From the NCBI GenBank assembly GCA_029260795.1, contig JAJDCO010000063.1:39166-103165 (forward strand): a DNA stretch of 64,000 nucleotides, given 5' to 3'. Under the pieces are notes generated by a model that was not told the DNA's origin, made no database searches, and saw only the letters and a list, made by a program, of their open reading frames with translations. A program made the translations under genes and the position numbers. Source of the DNA: Planctomycetota bacterium. Its GTDB lineage: Bacteria; Planctomycetota; OFTM77. The number at the start of each line of letters is the position of its first letter. Positions within the stretch are counted from its first letter, which is position 1. Below, one piece after another: positions 54,654 to 63,877 of the stretch.

Positions 54654-55904
54654 TCAGATGACCATGACTTCGGGGTCGTCGCGCTCCTCGTTTCGGAGGA
54701 GCGGATCGATCCGAAGCGGGCCGATGTCGAACGGGGGCTCCTTGTCGCGCACCAAGCAGCGCACGATCTCGCCGGTCGCCGGCGCGTGCATGACTCCGTG
54801 CCCCGAGAATCCGGTCGCGTGCAGGAGGCCACCCACGCGCGGGTCCCAGCCGATCAACGCCTTCTCGTCGGGCGTGATCTCGTAGTAGCCACACACGATG
54901 CTTTCGATCGCGACCTCTTCTTCGAAGAACGGCACGAACTCGGCGATCTCGGCGAGGACCTCGATACCGTAGCCGTCGAGGCTGCGCCCGAAGTCTTCGG
55001 GCACACCGTCCTGGGCTTCGAGCAGCGCGGCGAAGTCTTGGCTCGGCGGCGGATACGATTGCCAGCCCCCAGGCTTCTTCGGGCGATCGTCGCTTCCGAA
55101 GAGGAGGCCGTTGCTCTCGGGGCGGTAATAGGGACCGAGGTCGAACACCGTCATCGGAAAGTGCGAGACGCGCCGCGGCTCGAGTTGGTTCGTGAGGTAC
55201 AGGTACCGCTTCACCGCGACCAGCGGGATCTCGACGCCCGCCATGCGCGCGACTTCATTGCCCCACCAACCCGCTGCATTGATCACGATCGGCGCTTCGA
55301 TGAGCGAGTCATCGGCCAGGCGGACGCCGGTGACCTTGCCGTTCTGGCGTTCGATCGTGGTAGCACGAGTGCCAATGCGGCTGATCAGGCCGAGCTCCTT
55401 GGCGCGCTCGTAGTAGACCTGGGTGATCGTGGTCGGATGCAAGAAGCCATCGCCCGGACACCAGGTCGCGCCCGCGATCTTGTCGGCCGCAAGGGTGTCC
55501 TCGAGGGCCGGAAGCGAGCAGGCCGCCGGGCCGTCGAGCACCTGAACGTTCTCGACACCCAACGCACGCTGATGTGCGACGCGTTGGCTGGCCGCTTCCA
55601 GCTGTGCGGGGTCCGAGTAGAGGAACAGGTAACCCTGCTGCGCGAAGATCGGCTCGCAGCCCATCGACTCCGAGAAGTCGCAGTACGCTCGCCCACTCCA
55701 CAGCGACATCTCGACGTTGATGCGCGAGGAGAACTGATGCCGAAAGGCGGCGGCGCTGCGGCTCGTGCTTCCGGCCGCCACGCCCTCGCGTTCGAGGCAA
55801 ACCACCTTCAAACCGGGTTCTCGGCAGAGGTGATAGGCGATCGAGCCACCGACGATACCGGCGCCGATGATGACGACGTCGGCCGATTGAACCTTCTCGG
55901 GCAT
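54654..55904 (-). CDS. FAD-dependent amine/amino-acid oxidoreductase (DAO family)
   Basis: A 416-residue flavoprotein of the DAO superfamily. It has the Rossmann motif VVIIGAGIVGGSIAYHL (9-26), an Arg/Ser-rich segment (GSTSRSAAAFRHQF), and the C-terminal FSGHGVMHAPATGE loop. It is closest in layout to sarcosine oxidase beta or glycine/D-amino-acid oxidases, which oxidise N-methyl or amino compounds; the exact substrate is not set. It is the first gene of an operon with the EamA transporter. Confidence 0.88.
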   Translation of the reverse strand: MPEKVQSADVVIIGAGIVGGSIAYHLCREPGLKVVCLEREGVAAGSTSRSAAAFRHQFSSRINVEMSLWSGRAYCDFSESMGCEPIFAQQGYLFLYSDPAQLEAASQRVAHQRALGVENVQVLDGPAACSLPALEDTLAADKIAGATWCPGDGFLHPTTITQVYYERAKELGLISRIGTRATTIERQNGKVTGVRLADDSLIEAPIVINAAGWWGNEVARMAGVEIPLVAVKRYLYLTNQLEPRRVSHFPMTVFDLGPYYRPESNGLLFGSDDRPKKPGGWQSYPPPSQDFAALLEAQDGVPEDFGRSLDGYGIEVLAEIAEFVPFFEEEVAIESIVCGYYEITPDEKALIGWDPRVGGLLHATGFSGHGVMHAPATGEIVRCLVRDKEPPFDIGPLRIDPLLRNEERDDPEVMVI

Positions 55905-56063
55905 CTGGGCGCTCTGTGACGGTAAGTCTTCTAATTACAGGCTTCTAGCGGCCCCGTTCGGAGCGGGGATTCTAAGTCGTGGCTCTGAAGCCTGCAATCG
56001 ACAAACATCGAGGCCTCGTCACCGATCCGGGCTCGATCGACCCGGCGGGCAAAGGGGCAGGCT

Positions 56064-56849
56064 TCAGCTGACGATCGCTCCGCCGTCGATCTGGAGCGCT
56101 TGGCCGTGGATTCCGCGTGCCTCGTCCGTGCACAGCATGGCGATCACGGCGGCGACTTCGTCGGGTTGGATCAAGCGACGCTGGGGGCTCGTGCTCTCCA
56201 AGGTGCGTCGAACTTGCTCGGTCGTCTGGCTCGTCTTGGCGACGATTCGCGCGATCGAGGCATCGGTCATCGGAGAGTCGACGTAGCCCGGACACACGGC
56301 GTTGACCGTGATGCTCTCGCGGGCGACCTCGAGGGCGAGGGCGCGTGTGAAGCCGAGCACGGCGTGCTTCGAGGCGCAATAGGCGCTCACGTAGGCAAAG
56401 CCGGTGCGAGCGGCCGTCGACGCGACCTGGAGGATGCGGCCCCAACCAGCGGCCCGAAGATGGGGAAGCGCGGCCTTCGTCACTCGGTACACCCCGTCGA
56501 CGTTGGTAGCGAACACCGCTCGCCAGGTCTCCTCGTCCGTATGCTCGAGCTTGCCGCTGGGAGCGATCCCGGCTCCGTTGACGAGGATGCTGAGTGAGCC
56601 GAGCTGCTCGACCGTGCCTTGCACCGCCGCCTCGACCGACTCGAGGGAGGTCACGTCGCAAACGATCGCTGAGGCGCGACCCCCGGCTTGCTCGATCTCG
56701 GACACGACGGCGGCGAGGGGATCCGGACGTCGACCGGCCACGGAGACCGAGCAGCCCGCCGCCGCAAGGCGCAACGCCGTCGCGCGACCGATACCCGAGC
56801 CCCCTCCTGTGATGAACGCTCCGCGTCCCGAAAGCCATTGACCTGACAT
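56064..56849 (-). CDS. Short-chain dehydrogenase/reductase
   Basis: A 261-residue classical SDR with the NAD(P)-binding motif TGGGSGIG (14-21), NGAG (91-94), and the catalytic Ser144, Tyr157 and Lys161 (QVAS; YCASK). GRR after the second strand hints at NADP preference, not decisive. It resembles 3-hydroxybutyrate or 3-oxoacyl reductases. The start at 56849 has GGAGCG upstream. A longer frame to 57203 exists without homology. It lies 159 bases upstream of the FAD oxidoreductase gene on the same strand. Confidence 0.9.
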   Translation of the reverse strand: MSGQWLSGRGAFITGGGSGIGRATALRLAAAGCSVSVAGRRPDPLAAVVSEIEQAGGRASAIVCDVTSLESVEAAVQGTVEQLGSLSILVNGAGIAPSGKLEHTDEETWRAVFATNVDGVYRVTKAALPHLRAAGWGRILQVASTAARTGFAYVSAYCASKHAVLGFTRALALEVARESITVNAVCPGYVDSPMTDASIARIVAKTSQTTEQVRRTLESTSPQRRLIQPDEVAAVIAMLCTDEARGIHGQALQIDGGAIVS

Positions 56850-57233
56850 CGCTTTTCGCTCCGTGTCGGAGGGTCCTCGATTCCGTGGCCACGATGTTGG
56901 CTTCGCGTCTCGCTGGCGCCAAGTCGAATCCAGGAAAGGAAGACATTCGTGACGGCAGCCTACCCGGGCGGATCCGCGTTCGTTCGAAAGTCTCTGCGAT
57001 CTCCGCTTGAGACGTCGTCCTGAGCACTGCGGCTCACCCGCCCCTTCCGGGCGCCACCGGCTCCGCCGCGCGCGCCTCGATTCGCACACAATCGGGTGGG
57101 AGATCCTGACGGAATTCCCTCTCGGCCTGCGATCCGCTAGGGTTAAGGCTGACACGTATCCTCTTTCGGACAGGCCGTCCCCTCCGGAGCCGCGAAGCGG
57201 CACCGGGCTCCGCCGTGTCGCCCTGAGAGCTCG
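56850..57233. other. Divergent intergenic region, SDR and sigma factor
   Basis: About 380 bases without a gene, holding promoters for the SDR and the sigma operon. I saw no convincing ECF-type or housekeeping promoter, and no repeats. Confidence 0.4.
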
Positions 57234-57920
57234 ATGAGCGATTCCCTTCCATTCCCCGCCAGCTTCTCCGACCCGGCCCTCGTGATCGGGGCGGTGCCGT
57301 CTTCGACCCGTGCCAAAGGGGAGGCCGGCGACGATGCCCGCACCGACCGTGCGATCGTGGAGGCCCTGCGTCGTCGCGACGAGGACGGGCTGCGTTCGTT
57401 GCTGTCGCTGTATGGGGGGCGCGTTCGGGGGTGGCTTCGCGGGCGATTCGGTGGGCGGTTAGGCGAGAGCGAGATCGTGGAGATCTTGCACGAGTCGGCC
57501 TGGAACGTCTGGAGGCGAGCCGATCGCTTCGATCCCACCAAGGGCTCGCTGGGCGGCTGGTTCCTACGGATCGCCGGCAATGTCGCAATCGACCTCCTTC
57601 GCCGCGAGGGTCGTCAGCGTCATGAGCTGCTCGGGTCCGCGATCGATGGCGAGGCAAGGTCTTCGACGCCGGCGCCGATCGGCCCAGAGGCTCAACGCCT
57701 GCAGGAGCTCGTTCACCACGTCGTCGAAGGGCTCCCCCGGCTGCAGCGCGAGATCCTCCGAGCGGATCTCCAAGCGGGCGGTCTGGCAGAGTCCGATCGG
57801 CTGGCCGAGGAGCTGGGGACGAGCCTCAACTCAATCTACGTGTCCCGCTCCAAGGCGCGCCGCCGGCTCGCCCGCGAGCTTCAAGCGCTCGGATTCTTGA
57901 CCGAGGATCGCAATCGATGA
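57234..57920 (+). CDS. ECF-type RNA polymerase sigma factor
   Basis: A 228-residue sigma factor. After a 35-residue extension, region 2 (about 42-115) includes VRGWLRGRFGG, VEILHESAWNVWRRADRFDP and GWFLRIAGNVAIDLLRRE (DNA-melting and -10 recognition). Region 4 (about 165-218) has LPRLQREILRADLQ and ELGTSLNSIYVSRSKARRRL. No region 3 or 1.1 is present. Its last four bases overlap the start of a membrane protein (ATGA), the usual arrangement of sigma and anti-sigma. By analogy it is held inactive until an envelope signal arrives. Confidence 0.92.
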   Translation: MSDSLPFPASFSDPALVIGAVPSSTRAKGEAGDDARTDRAIVEALRRRDEDGLRSLLSLYGGRVRGWLRGRFGGRLGESEIVEILHESAWNVWRRADRFDPTKGSLGGWFLRIAGNVAIDLLRREGRQRHELLGSAIDGEARSSTPAPIGPEAQRLQELVHHVVEGLPRLQREILRADLQAGGLAESDRLAEELGTSLNSIYVSRSKARRRLARELQALGFLTEDRNR

Positions 57921-59179
57921 CCGCACCCGAGGATCGACTTTGGAACCGACTGGTGAGCGCGCTGCCCAGCGACGCCGCCGAGGACGAGCTAGCCGAGAGC
58001 CTGCGGCTCGGTGATCTCGATGCCGACGCGGCGTGCCGTTTCGCGGACGACGTCACCTGGAGCGACGCAGAGGTCGATGACTTGATCGCCTTCGTTCGGC
58101 GACGCGAAGGGCAAACGTTGGGATTGGATCTGGCGCGCGCCCGCAAGCGTCGGTGGCGCCGCGTGGCCGCAGCGGCGCTCCTGCTGGGCGTGATCGGACT
58201 CGGGACCTGGCTGCTGAGACGCTCGGGACCCGCCGACGAGTCCCCTCGTCAATACTTCGAAGTCGCGCTCCTCCAGCTCGCCGACTCCCGCTTCGCGGGC
58301 TACCGCGCCGGCCAGCTCATCGTGCAGATCAGTCCCGTCGCTGACCCGGTCGATTTCGGAGCGCGTTGGAAGATGCGCCCTCTCGCCGAGGCGTCGATCG
58401 ACCGGACGTTTCTGTACGAGCGAGAGGAGGCGGGCTCGGTCGAGCCGCTTCTCGCGAGCTTGCGGAACGATCCCCACGTGCTCTGGGCCGAGCCGAACTA
58501 CCTCGTGCGGACCACTTCCTCTTTGCGGCATCCACTCGCTGTGACATCGAAGACCGACGTCGAGCCAGGATCGACCGAAGGTGAGCCCATCGTCGTCGCT
58601 TGGGTCGGCTCGCCACGAGAGTCCGTTGACGGCCGCCGGGCCGCGCGCGCGATTCACGATCTCTCGCCGCGCTCGCAGATCTTGTGGGTGCCGGTCGTCG
58701 ACGAGCGTGGGTTCGGCGACGTCTTCCAAGTCGTTCAGGGTCTGCATACCGCCTGGACACGCGGCGCTCGCGTCGTCCAGATCGGCGTCTCGATCGAGGC
58801 GCCCAGCGAGCTGTTGACTCAAGCCGTGCTCGAACCCGTCGGCGCCGGCCTGGTCGTCATCGCTGGCGAGTCGATGTTCACCCGAGACGTCGGTGCCGAA
58901 TGCCCAGTGACCTGCGGCACCGCGGCACCCACTCTGCTCGCCTGCGATACGACGACACCCCTCGTGCGAAGCCTGCGAGGCTCGGGCGCCGATGTCGCCG
59001 CCCTCGCCGGGGCGGCCGCTTTGGCCTTCGGGCTCCATCCCGACGGAGACCCCGCACGGGTCGCCGCCTGCCTCCGCCAGCAGCTCGAGCTGCCCGAGGC
59101 TTGTCGCCGCGAGCCGCATGATCTCAACCTGCAGACGAGTCTCGACGTCGTCGCCTTCAGCGCCTGCCCCGACGTGTAG
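57917..59179 (+). CDS. Putative anti-sigma protein with pseudo-subtilase domain
   Basis: A 420-residue membrane protein overlapping the sigma factor gene by four bases. Residues 1-79 are cytoplasmic, acidic and helical, with no HxxxCxxC zinc motif. A single helix (about 83-100) follows RKRRWRR. Outside, residues 129-198 resemble a subtilase prodomain (YRAGQLIVQISP; LLASLRNDPHVLWAEPNYLV). Residues 223-395 follow the S8 core: PRSQILWVPVVDERG, WTRGARVVQIGVSIEAP, GAGLVVIAGES and RGSGADVAALAGAAAL. However, the Asp-Thr-Gly, HGTH and GTSM motifs are absent and the oxyanion Asn is Glu, so it should be inactive. I infer an anti-sigma factor whose sensor is a dead protease; this is not demonstrated. 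Confidence 0.75.
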   Translation: MTAPEDRLWNRLVSALPSDAAEDELAESLRLGDLDADAACRFADDVTWSDAEVDDLIAFVRRREGQTLGLDLARARKRRWRRVAAAALLLGVIGLGTWLLRRSGPADESPRQYFEVALLQLADSRFAGYRAGQLIVQISPVADPVDFGARWKMRPLAEASIDRTFLYEREEAGSVEPLLASLRNDPHVLWAEPNYLVRTTSSLRHPLAVTSKTDVEPGSTEGEPIVVAWVGSPRESVDGRRAARAIHDLSPRSQILWVPVVDERGFGDVFQVVQGLHTAWTRGARVVQIGVSIEAPSELLTQAVLEPVGAGLVVIAGESMFTRDVGAECPVTCGTAAPTLLACDTTTPLVRSLRGSGADVAALAGAAALAFGLHPDGDPARVAACLRQQLELPEACRREPHDLNLQTSLDVVAFSACPDV

Positions 59180-59215
59180 GAGGCCCGCCCGCCACGGGTC
59201 ACGGGTTGTCCCCCC

Positions 59216-59290
59216 CCTGGGACCGCGGGCACTCCGATCACTTTCGTGGGCGTCTCTCCTGGGACCGCGGGCGGCTCGCCAGGCGGCTCG
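59216..59290. repeat. Dispersed repeat related to 42.4 kb
   Basis: CCTGGGACCGCGGGC occurs twice (59216-59230, 59258-59272). The segment from 59231 (ACTCCGATCACTTTCG) matches 42444-42498. GCGGGCG near 59266 can pair with CGCCCGC near 59288. It lies between convergent genes and might also end transcription. Confidence 0.7.
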
Positions 59291-59380
59291 CCCGCCTCCA
59301 GCCGGAAGGGCGGTCTCGGGTGACCGATTCCGTCGCCCGGCGCCCTGAGAGGGTGCCACCTCTCTCTCCGGCCCGGAGAG

Positions 59381-60898
59381 TCACTTCACGCGGCGATACT
59401 GCTGATCGCCTTCAATCGCGTCCCAACCGATGTGGCGGATGACGACCTCATCGATGCTGTCGTGAGCGGTGACCTCGAACATCAGCAGCCAGTCGTACGT
59501 CAACCGTGTCGGGGATCGGGCGATGAACTCGTCGTCTTGCCAGTGCGTCAGCTCGGTCGTGAATCGGCCGAACGTCATCTTCAATTGGCCATCGACATGC
59601 TGCACCTCGAGCGGCCCGTAGAGCTTTGACTCGTAGGTGCCGGCGAAATCCGCCAGCGAACGCGTCGGTCGAGTCCCGGCTTTCCGCTCTTTCTCGAGAC
59701 GAGCCCTCGCCGCGTCGCGGGGTCGATTGGCACCACCGGGAGGCTCGATACGGAGCCACGACTTCGACCACTTCTTTGAATCCCAAGTCGCCTTCGGACC
59801 GACGAGGAAGGCATCGAAGACATCGTGCATCAGGAGTGCAGGCAAGGTCTCGAGATCGAGGTTTGAGAGTACGACAACGCCCACTCGCTCCTCCGGCATC
59901 ATGGCGACCATCGCTCCCCAAGAGCCACCGTGGACCACCATCTTGCGTCCCCGATACTCCTGCACGAACCAGCCGAGACCGCTGCCGTAGAAGCGCGCCG
60001 CGTAATCGTTGTCGGTAGGCCTCGACCGGAGGGGCACGGCGAATTGTTGGGCGTGCATCTCTCGGATCGACTCGGGCTGAAGGAGCTGGTGAGACGCGAC
60101 TCGGCCGTCGTCGAGATGCCACCGAACCCAGCGCGACAAGTCTTGCACGCTGGAGAACAATCCACCCCCCAACGAATCGATCGGTCGAGGGACGATCCCG
60201 AGATCGCTGCGCCAATGACGGCGAGCCAAGCGCGCGGGCGGAATCTCAGTGACGTCGAAGGTCGTCGACTTCATCTGGAGAGATTCGAGAAGCCGCTCGT
60301 TCGCGAAGCGCTCCCACGCTTGCCCGCTGACGTGGGCGATCACCTCGGTGAGGACGACGTACATGTGGTTGCTGTAGGTCAGTCGCGTGCGCAGGGGTGC
60401 GTCGATCGGAAGATGCTCGAGCCGCATCAGGATGTCGGCCGGTCCGAAGTCGCCGCGCTCGACGAGTGGATCGCATCGTCTCAGACCCGAGCGGTGGCAC
60501 AGCAAGTCGCGGAGTGTGATTTGCCGCGTCAGCACCGGGTCGGCGAGCTTGAAGCCCGGGAGGTGAGCTGCAACCGGATCATCCCACTGGAGCTTCCCCT
60601 CCTCGACCAGCAAGGCGATGCAGGCCGCCACGAAGGACTTGGTGCACGAGGCGATGGCGAACACGGTCTCGGGCGTGACGGCCGGCGCGTCACCCAGGGT
60701 GCAGACACCGTATCCGCGGGCGAGGACGAGCTTACCGTCCCGGACCACCGCGATCGCAAGGCCCGGCACCTCCCACGTCTCGAGGGCTTCTTGAACGTAG
60801 TCGTCCATCCCCTCGAACGGGCCCGGCTCCTGCGACGAAGCGGTCGAGGGGAACGACGCGATGAGGGCCTGCACCATGAGGAGAGCGGCAAGGCGCAT
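59381..60898 (-). CDS. Exported beta-lactamase-family serine hydrolase
   Basis: A 505-residue exported protein with a signal peptide to about ASSQ. The serine motif is SCTK (84-87), followed by the LTYSNHMY tyrosine motif and VVHGGSWGA as third motif; all are intact. The last 130 residues (SLADFAGTYESKLYGPLEV onward) form a small beta-barrel like the DUF3471 tails on such enzymes. Substrate unknown; esterase, D-peptidase or beta-lactamase activity are all possible. It follows the HEAT-repeat gene by 24 bases and may share its transcript. Confidence 0.9.
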   Translation of the reverse strand: MRLAALLMVQALIASFPSTASSQEPGPFEGMDDYVQEALETWEVPGLAIAVVRDGKLVLARGYGVCTLGDAPAVTPETVFAIASCTKSFVAACIALLVEEGKLQWDDPVAAHLPGFKLADPVLTRQITLRDLLCHRSGLRRCDPLVERGDFGPADILMRLEHLPIDAPLRTRLTYSNHMYVVLTEVIAHVSGQAWERFANERLLESLQMKSTTFDVTEIPPARLARRHWRSDLGIVPRPIDSLGGGLFSSVQDLSRWVRWHLDDGRVASHQLLQPESIREMHAQQFAVPLRSRPTDNDYAARFYGSGLGWFVQEYRGRKMVVHGGSWGAMVAMMPEERVGVVVLSNLDLETLPALLMHDVFDAFLVGPKATWDSKKWSKSWLRIEPPGGANRPRDAARARLEKERKAGTRPTRSLADFAGTYESKLYGPLEVQHVDGQLKMTFGRFTTELTHWQDDEFIARSPTRLTYDWLLMFEVTAHDSIDEVVIRHIGWDAIEGDQQYRRVK

Positions 60899-60922
60899 GG
60901 CAGGGCCCTTCGGCTTGGAGGC

Positions 60923-62734
60923 TCAATGAATCGTGTAGAGCTCACTCTGGAAATCGGCGAGTGCCCGGTAGTTCGCGTCCTCGACCAAGTGGCTGCGCCA
61001 GCTCTTCCACGTCTTCTCGCCGAGCAGGCCGAGGCCGACCGTGGCGAGGGCGCGGCTGAGATCGGGCGCCGACTCGTCGTCGACGGTCGAGGTGAGGAGA
61101 TCGATGGCGGCCGGCTGTCGAGCGAGCCCGAACGCAACAGCGGTCGTGCCCCGATGCAGCCCGGTCGACGCTCGTTGCCACAGAGCGCGCAGGCGGGGCT
61201 CGGGGAGTCTCGCCCCCAGGAGACGCAGCCCGATGGCGGCATTCCATTGGACCTGCGGCTCGGCGATCGTTTCGGTCAGGAGTCCCTCGAGTGGCGCGAG
61301 AGCCGAAGAGTCCCCGAGCAGCCCGACGGCCAAGGCGAGGTCGGCGCGCGCGTTGACCTCGCGGGTCTCCCGCAAGGATCGCAAGATGGCCGCTGCGCTC
61401 GCCGTGTCGCGCAGCAAGCCCAAGGCGAGAGCATGCCCGCTCTGGGCGTCTGCGGATCCGGCCTCCTGGAACGACCTGCGCACGCGGGCGACCAGCGTGA
61501 CATCGGCTTCCCCTTCGCGACCCAGCCACGCCAACGCGAGTGAGATCCAGGGCTGGTGCGTGTCCGCCGCATCGAGCGACGTGAGCAGAAGAGCACGCCG
61601 CGCTTCTGGCCCGCCGACTTGTCCCAGGCTGATGGTCGCGAAGTGGCGCGTCTGGGGATTGCGGTCCTTCATCCAATGCGTCAGACGTTGCACGGCTTCG
61701 GTGTCGTGCGTGCCCGCCCAGTGTCGACCCGTTGCCAGCAGCGCTGACCACAGGACGAGCGTGTCCAGATCGGGTCTCGAGAGCAGCTTTCGGAGCTCGA
61801 TGGAGGCGTTCGCGTCGCCGAAACGACCGAGTGCGGTGGGGGCCGCGGCCCGAAGGCGCTGTGAGGCGGAGCGGTCCTCGATGATCTTCATCAGCGTCGG
61901 GACCGCGCGAGCCGAGCCGATCAGCCCGAGGGCCTGGACGGCTGCGACCGGCACGTCATCGCTCGCAAAGGAGCGGTGCGCTTGAACGACCTCGATGAGG
62001 TCCGGGACGGCGCGTTGCTCACCGATCAACCCGAGGCCGATCGCCGCGAAGGCGCGTGTCCGCGTCTCGAGCCCATTCGGGCGTGCCGCCAGACGACGAG
62101 CCGACGTGCGATCGTGCAGGGCGTCGAGGAGCAATGGCAAGCTGTTCGGTGTCCCCAAGATTCCAAGCGCCAAGCCGGTCGACTCCCGCACCTGGCGGTT
62201 TGGATCGCGCAGGGAGCGCAAGAGCCGGGGGCTCCAGATCGGAGCATCGGCCACGCGACCGATCGCGATCAATGCCGCGGCTCGCGTGTCGAAGTCCTCG
62301 CTCATCAGGGCGCGCTCGAGGACAGGCATGATCTGGTCTCGCCCGGTCGCTGAGAGTGGAACGAGAGCGTCGCCTCCACCGCGGCCGAGAAAGCGGCCGG
62401 TCTCGGTTGCGGGAGAATCTTGCTGCGGCACTTCGTAGAATCGCTCGCGATTGGCGGTCCACCAGAATCGCCAGTGATCGAAGCCGTCGGTGGCCGTCGA
62501 GTTCCGGCGGCCCGTTCCGGGACCACCTGCAGTCGAGCCGGCCGCTCCGGGGCTGTGATTCCCGGGACCAGTGGTGTCCGTCGGCCCAGCGAAGCTCGGA
62601 ATCGGGATGATCGGGGGGGCGATCGGCTTGGGAAAAGGTCTCCTCTGACCACCGTGACCGAAAGCCGTCGCCGCCAGGAAGCCCGAGGCGATGAGAAGCT
62701 GGGCGAGTCCAATGCCTGATGATGGGTTACGCAT
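60923..62734 (-). CDS. Exported HEAT-repeat protein
   Basis: A 603-residue protein with a signal peptide (start at 62734, MRNPSSGIGLAQLLIASG). A proline/glycine-rich linker (PKPIAPPIIPIPSF) leads to an aromatic segment (DHWRFWWTANRERFYEVP) also seen in related planctomycete proteins. From about residue 130 there are HEAT-like repeats, for example TRAAALIAIGRVAD, VRESTGLALGILG, ARADLALAVGLLGD and LSRALATVGLGLLG. About 12 repeats fit the length. Binding scaffold of unknown partner. A longer start to 62869 is less likely because the leader would be buried. Confidence 0.87.
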   Translation of the reverse strand: MRNPSSGIGLAQLLIASGFLAATAFGHGGQRRPFPKPIAPPIIPIPSFAGPTDTTGPGNHSPGAAGSTAGGPGTGRRNSTATDGFDHWRFWWTANRERFYEVPQQDSPATETGRFLGRGGGDALVPLSATGRDQIMPVLERALMSEDFDTRAAALIAIGRVADAPIWSPRLLRSLRDPNRQVRESTGLALGILGTPNSLPLLLDALHDRTSARRLAARPNGLETRTRAFAAIGLGLIGEQRAVPDLIEVVQAHRSFASDDVPVAAVQALGLIGSARAVPTLMKIIEDRSASQRLRAAAPTALGRFGDANASIELRKLLSRPDLDTLVLWSALLATGRHWAGTHDTEAVQRLTHWMKDRNPQTRHFATISLGQVGGPEARRALLLTSLDAADTHQPWISLALAWLGREGEADVTLVARVRRSFQEAGSADAQSGHALALGLLRDTASAAAILRSLRETREVNARADLALAVGLLGDSSALAPLEGLLTETIAEPQVQWNAAIGLRLLGARLPEPRLRALWQRASTGLHRGTTAVAFGLARQPAAIDLLTSTVDDESAPDLSRALATVGLGLLGEKTWKSWRSHLVEDANYRALADFQSELYTIH

Positions 62735-62952
62735 GAGTCCGATTCCCTTTCCGAGATTGTCGAAGAACCGTGCAACGACGCTCGCCTTCGGAAGAGAAGT
62801 CGGGCGACGATAGCACCAAATCGACACGAAGCGCTCGGACTGGCAGGTCCCACGGGTTGGCAGGGTCAACTTCGACTCTAATCAGACCCGGCCCGGGAAG
62901 CGAGCGCAAAGGGGGGAGGGGGGCGAGGGATTCGAGCGGCGCCGCAGCCAGT

Positions 62953-63738
62953 TTACTTGATCATGATTCCGTACTTCCGGGGTGGAGGTGCGGGACCGGG
63001 GTCGAAGGGAGCCGTGAAAAACGAGGCGATCTCATTGAAGAACGCTCTCTGAGTATCTCTTTCCCTCTCCGCGAATGCATCGAGATCTGGGAAGTCGCCT
63101 GGGCTGATGCGGACGGCGCCCAAGACGCCGCCCTTCAAGATGTAGGCCGTCATCTGCCCGGGAAACTCGGGCTCCGGACGTCCTCCGGGTCTGCCCTCAA
63201 CGACCTCGAAGTCGCCCACACTCCGAAGCTCCCGAACGTAGTGGTGCATCCGAGTCTGAACGTCTTTCCAGGCATCGTCGAGTTGAGAGCCGTGGATCGC
63301 AATGAGGTTCTTCAGCCACGCCGCCTCGACTTCGTTGAGCTCAATCTTGTAGGGATTGACGAGGTCCCATTCGCAAAGTTCCTCAACAGACTTTCCGACG
63401 ATGCTCGCGATGAGCTGGTCGGAGCTTGGCGCCTCACTTGCCGGCGCCCCCGAGCGCGGCTCGGAACCTTCTGGCTCGCTATTGGCGTCGACTTTGGACG
63501 CGAGAGCAACCCCAAGTGGACCGGTAGCAACAGCTCTCGAAAATGCTTCGTCTCGAAGCGCGGCTGTCGCTTGAGGCTGGTGGGAGGCCGGCCGATTGAT
63601 CTCGACGTTTTCCGCCTTGTGCGAAGGATCCGCTTTGCCGCTCATGGACCAAAGTGCGACAAGCCCGGCGATCGAGACAATAGCTACAGATGCAAGTTTC
63701 CAAGGGCTCAGCCAAGCATGGCGAAGTCCGACAGGCAT
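62953..63738 (-). CDS. Single-pass anchored protein of unknown function
   Basis: A 261-residue protein not recognised. The start at 63738 has a strong GGAGGTGA site. After a basic start (MPVGLRHAWLSPWK) there is one membrane helix (ASVAIVSIAGLVALWS), a linker rich in Ala, Ser, Pro and Glu to about residue 110, and a C-terminal domain of about 140 residues with VEAAWLKNLIAIHGSQLDDAW, MTAYILKGGVLGAVRI and a proline-rich end. Topology suggests the domain is outside the cytoplasm. Confidence 0.65.
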   Translation of the reverse strand: MPVGLRHAWLSPWKLASVAIVSIAGLVALWSMSGKADPSHKAENVEINRPASHQPQATAALRDEAFSRAVATGPLGVALASKVDANSEPEGSEPRSGAPASEAPSSDQLIASIVGKSVEELCEWDLVNPYKIELNEVEAAWLKNLIAIHGSQLDDAWKDVQTRMHHYVRELRSVGDFEVVEGRPGGRPEPEFPGQMTAYILKGGVLGAVRISPGDFPDLDAFAERERDTQRAFFNEIASFFTAPFDPGPAPPPRKYGIMIK

Positions 63739-63877
63739 ATTCACCTCCGAGGAGGTAGGGTGAGCGGGTGTGGATATCTTTGTGGACAACTTTACGGGGT
63801 TTTCTCGGCTTGAGAAGACAGGGGACCGCCCCGTAGAACCTTGGTAGTAAACCAACAAGCCAAGGGAGGGCGACCCC

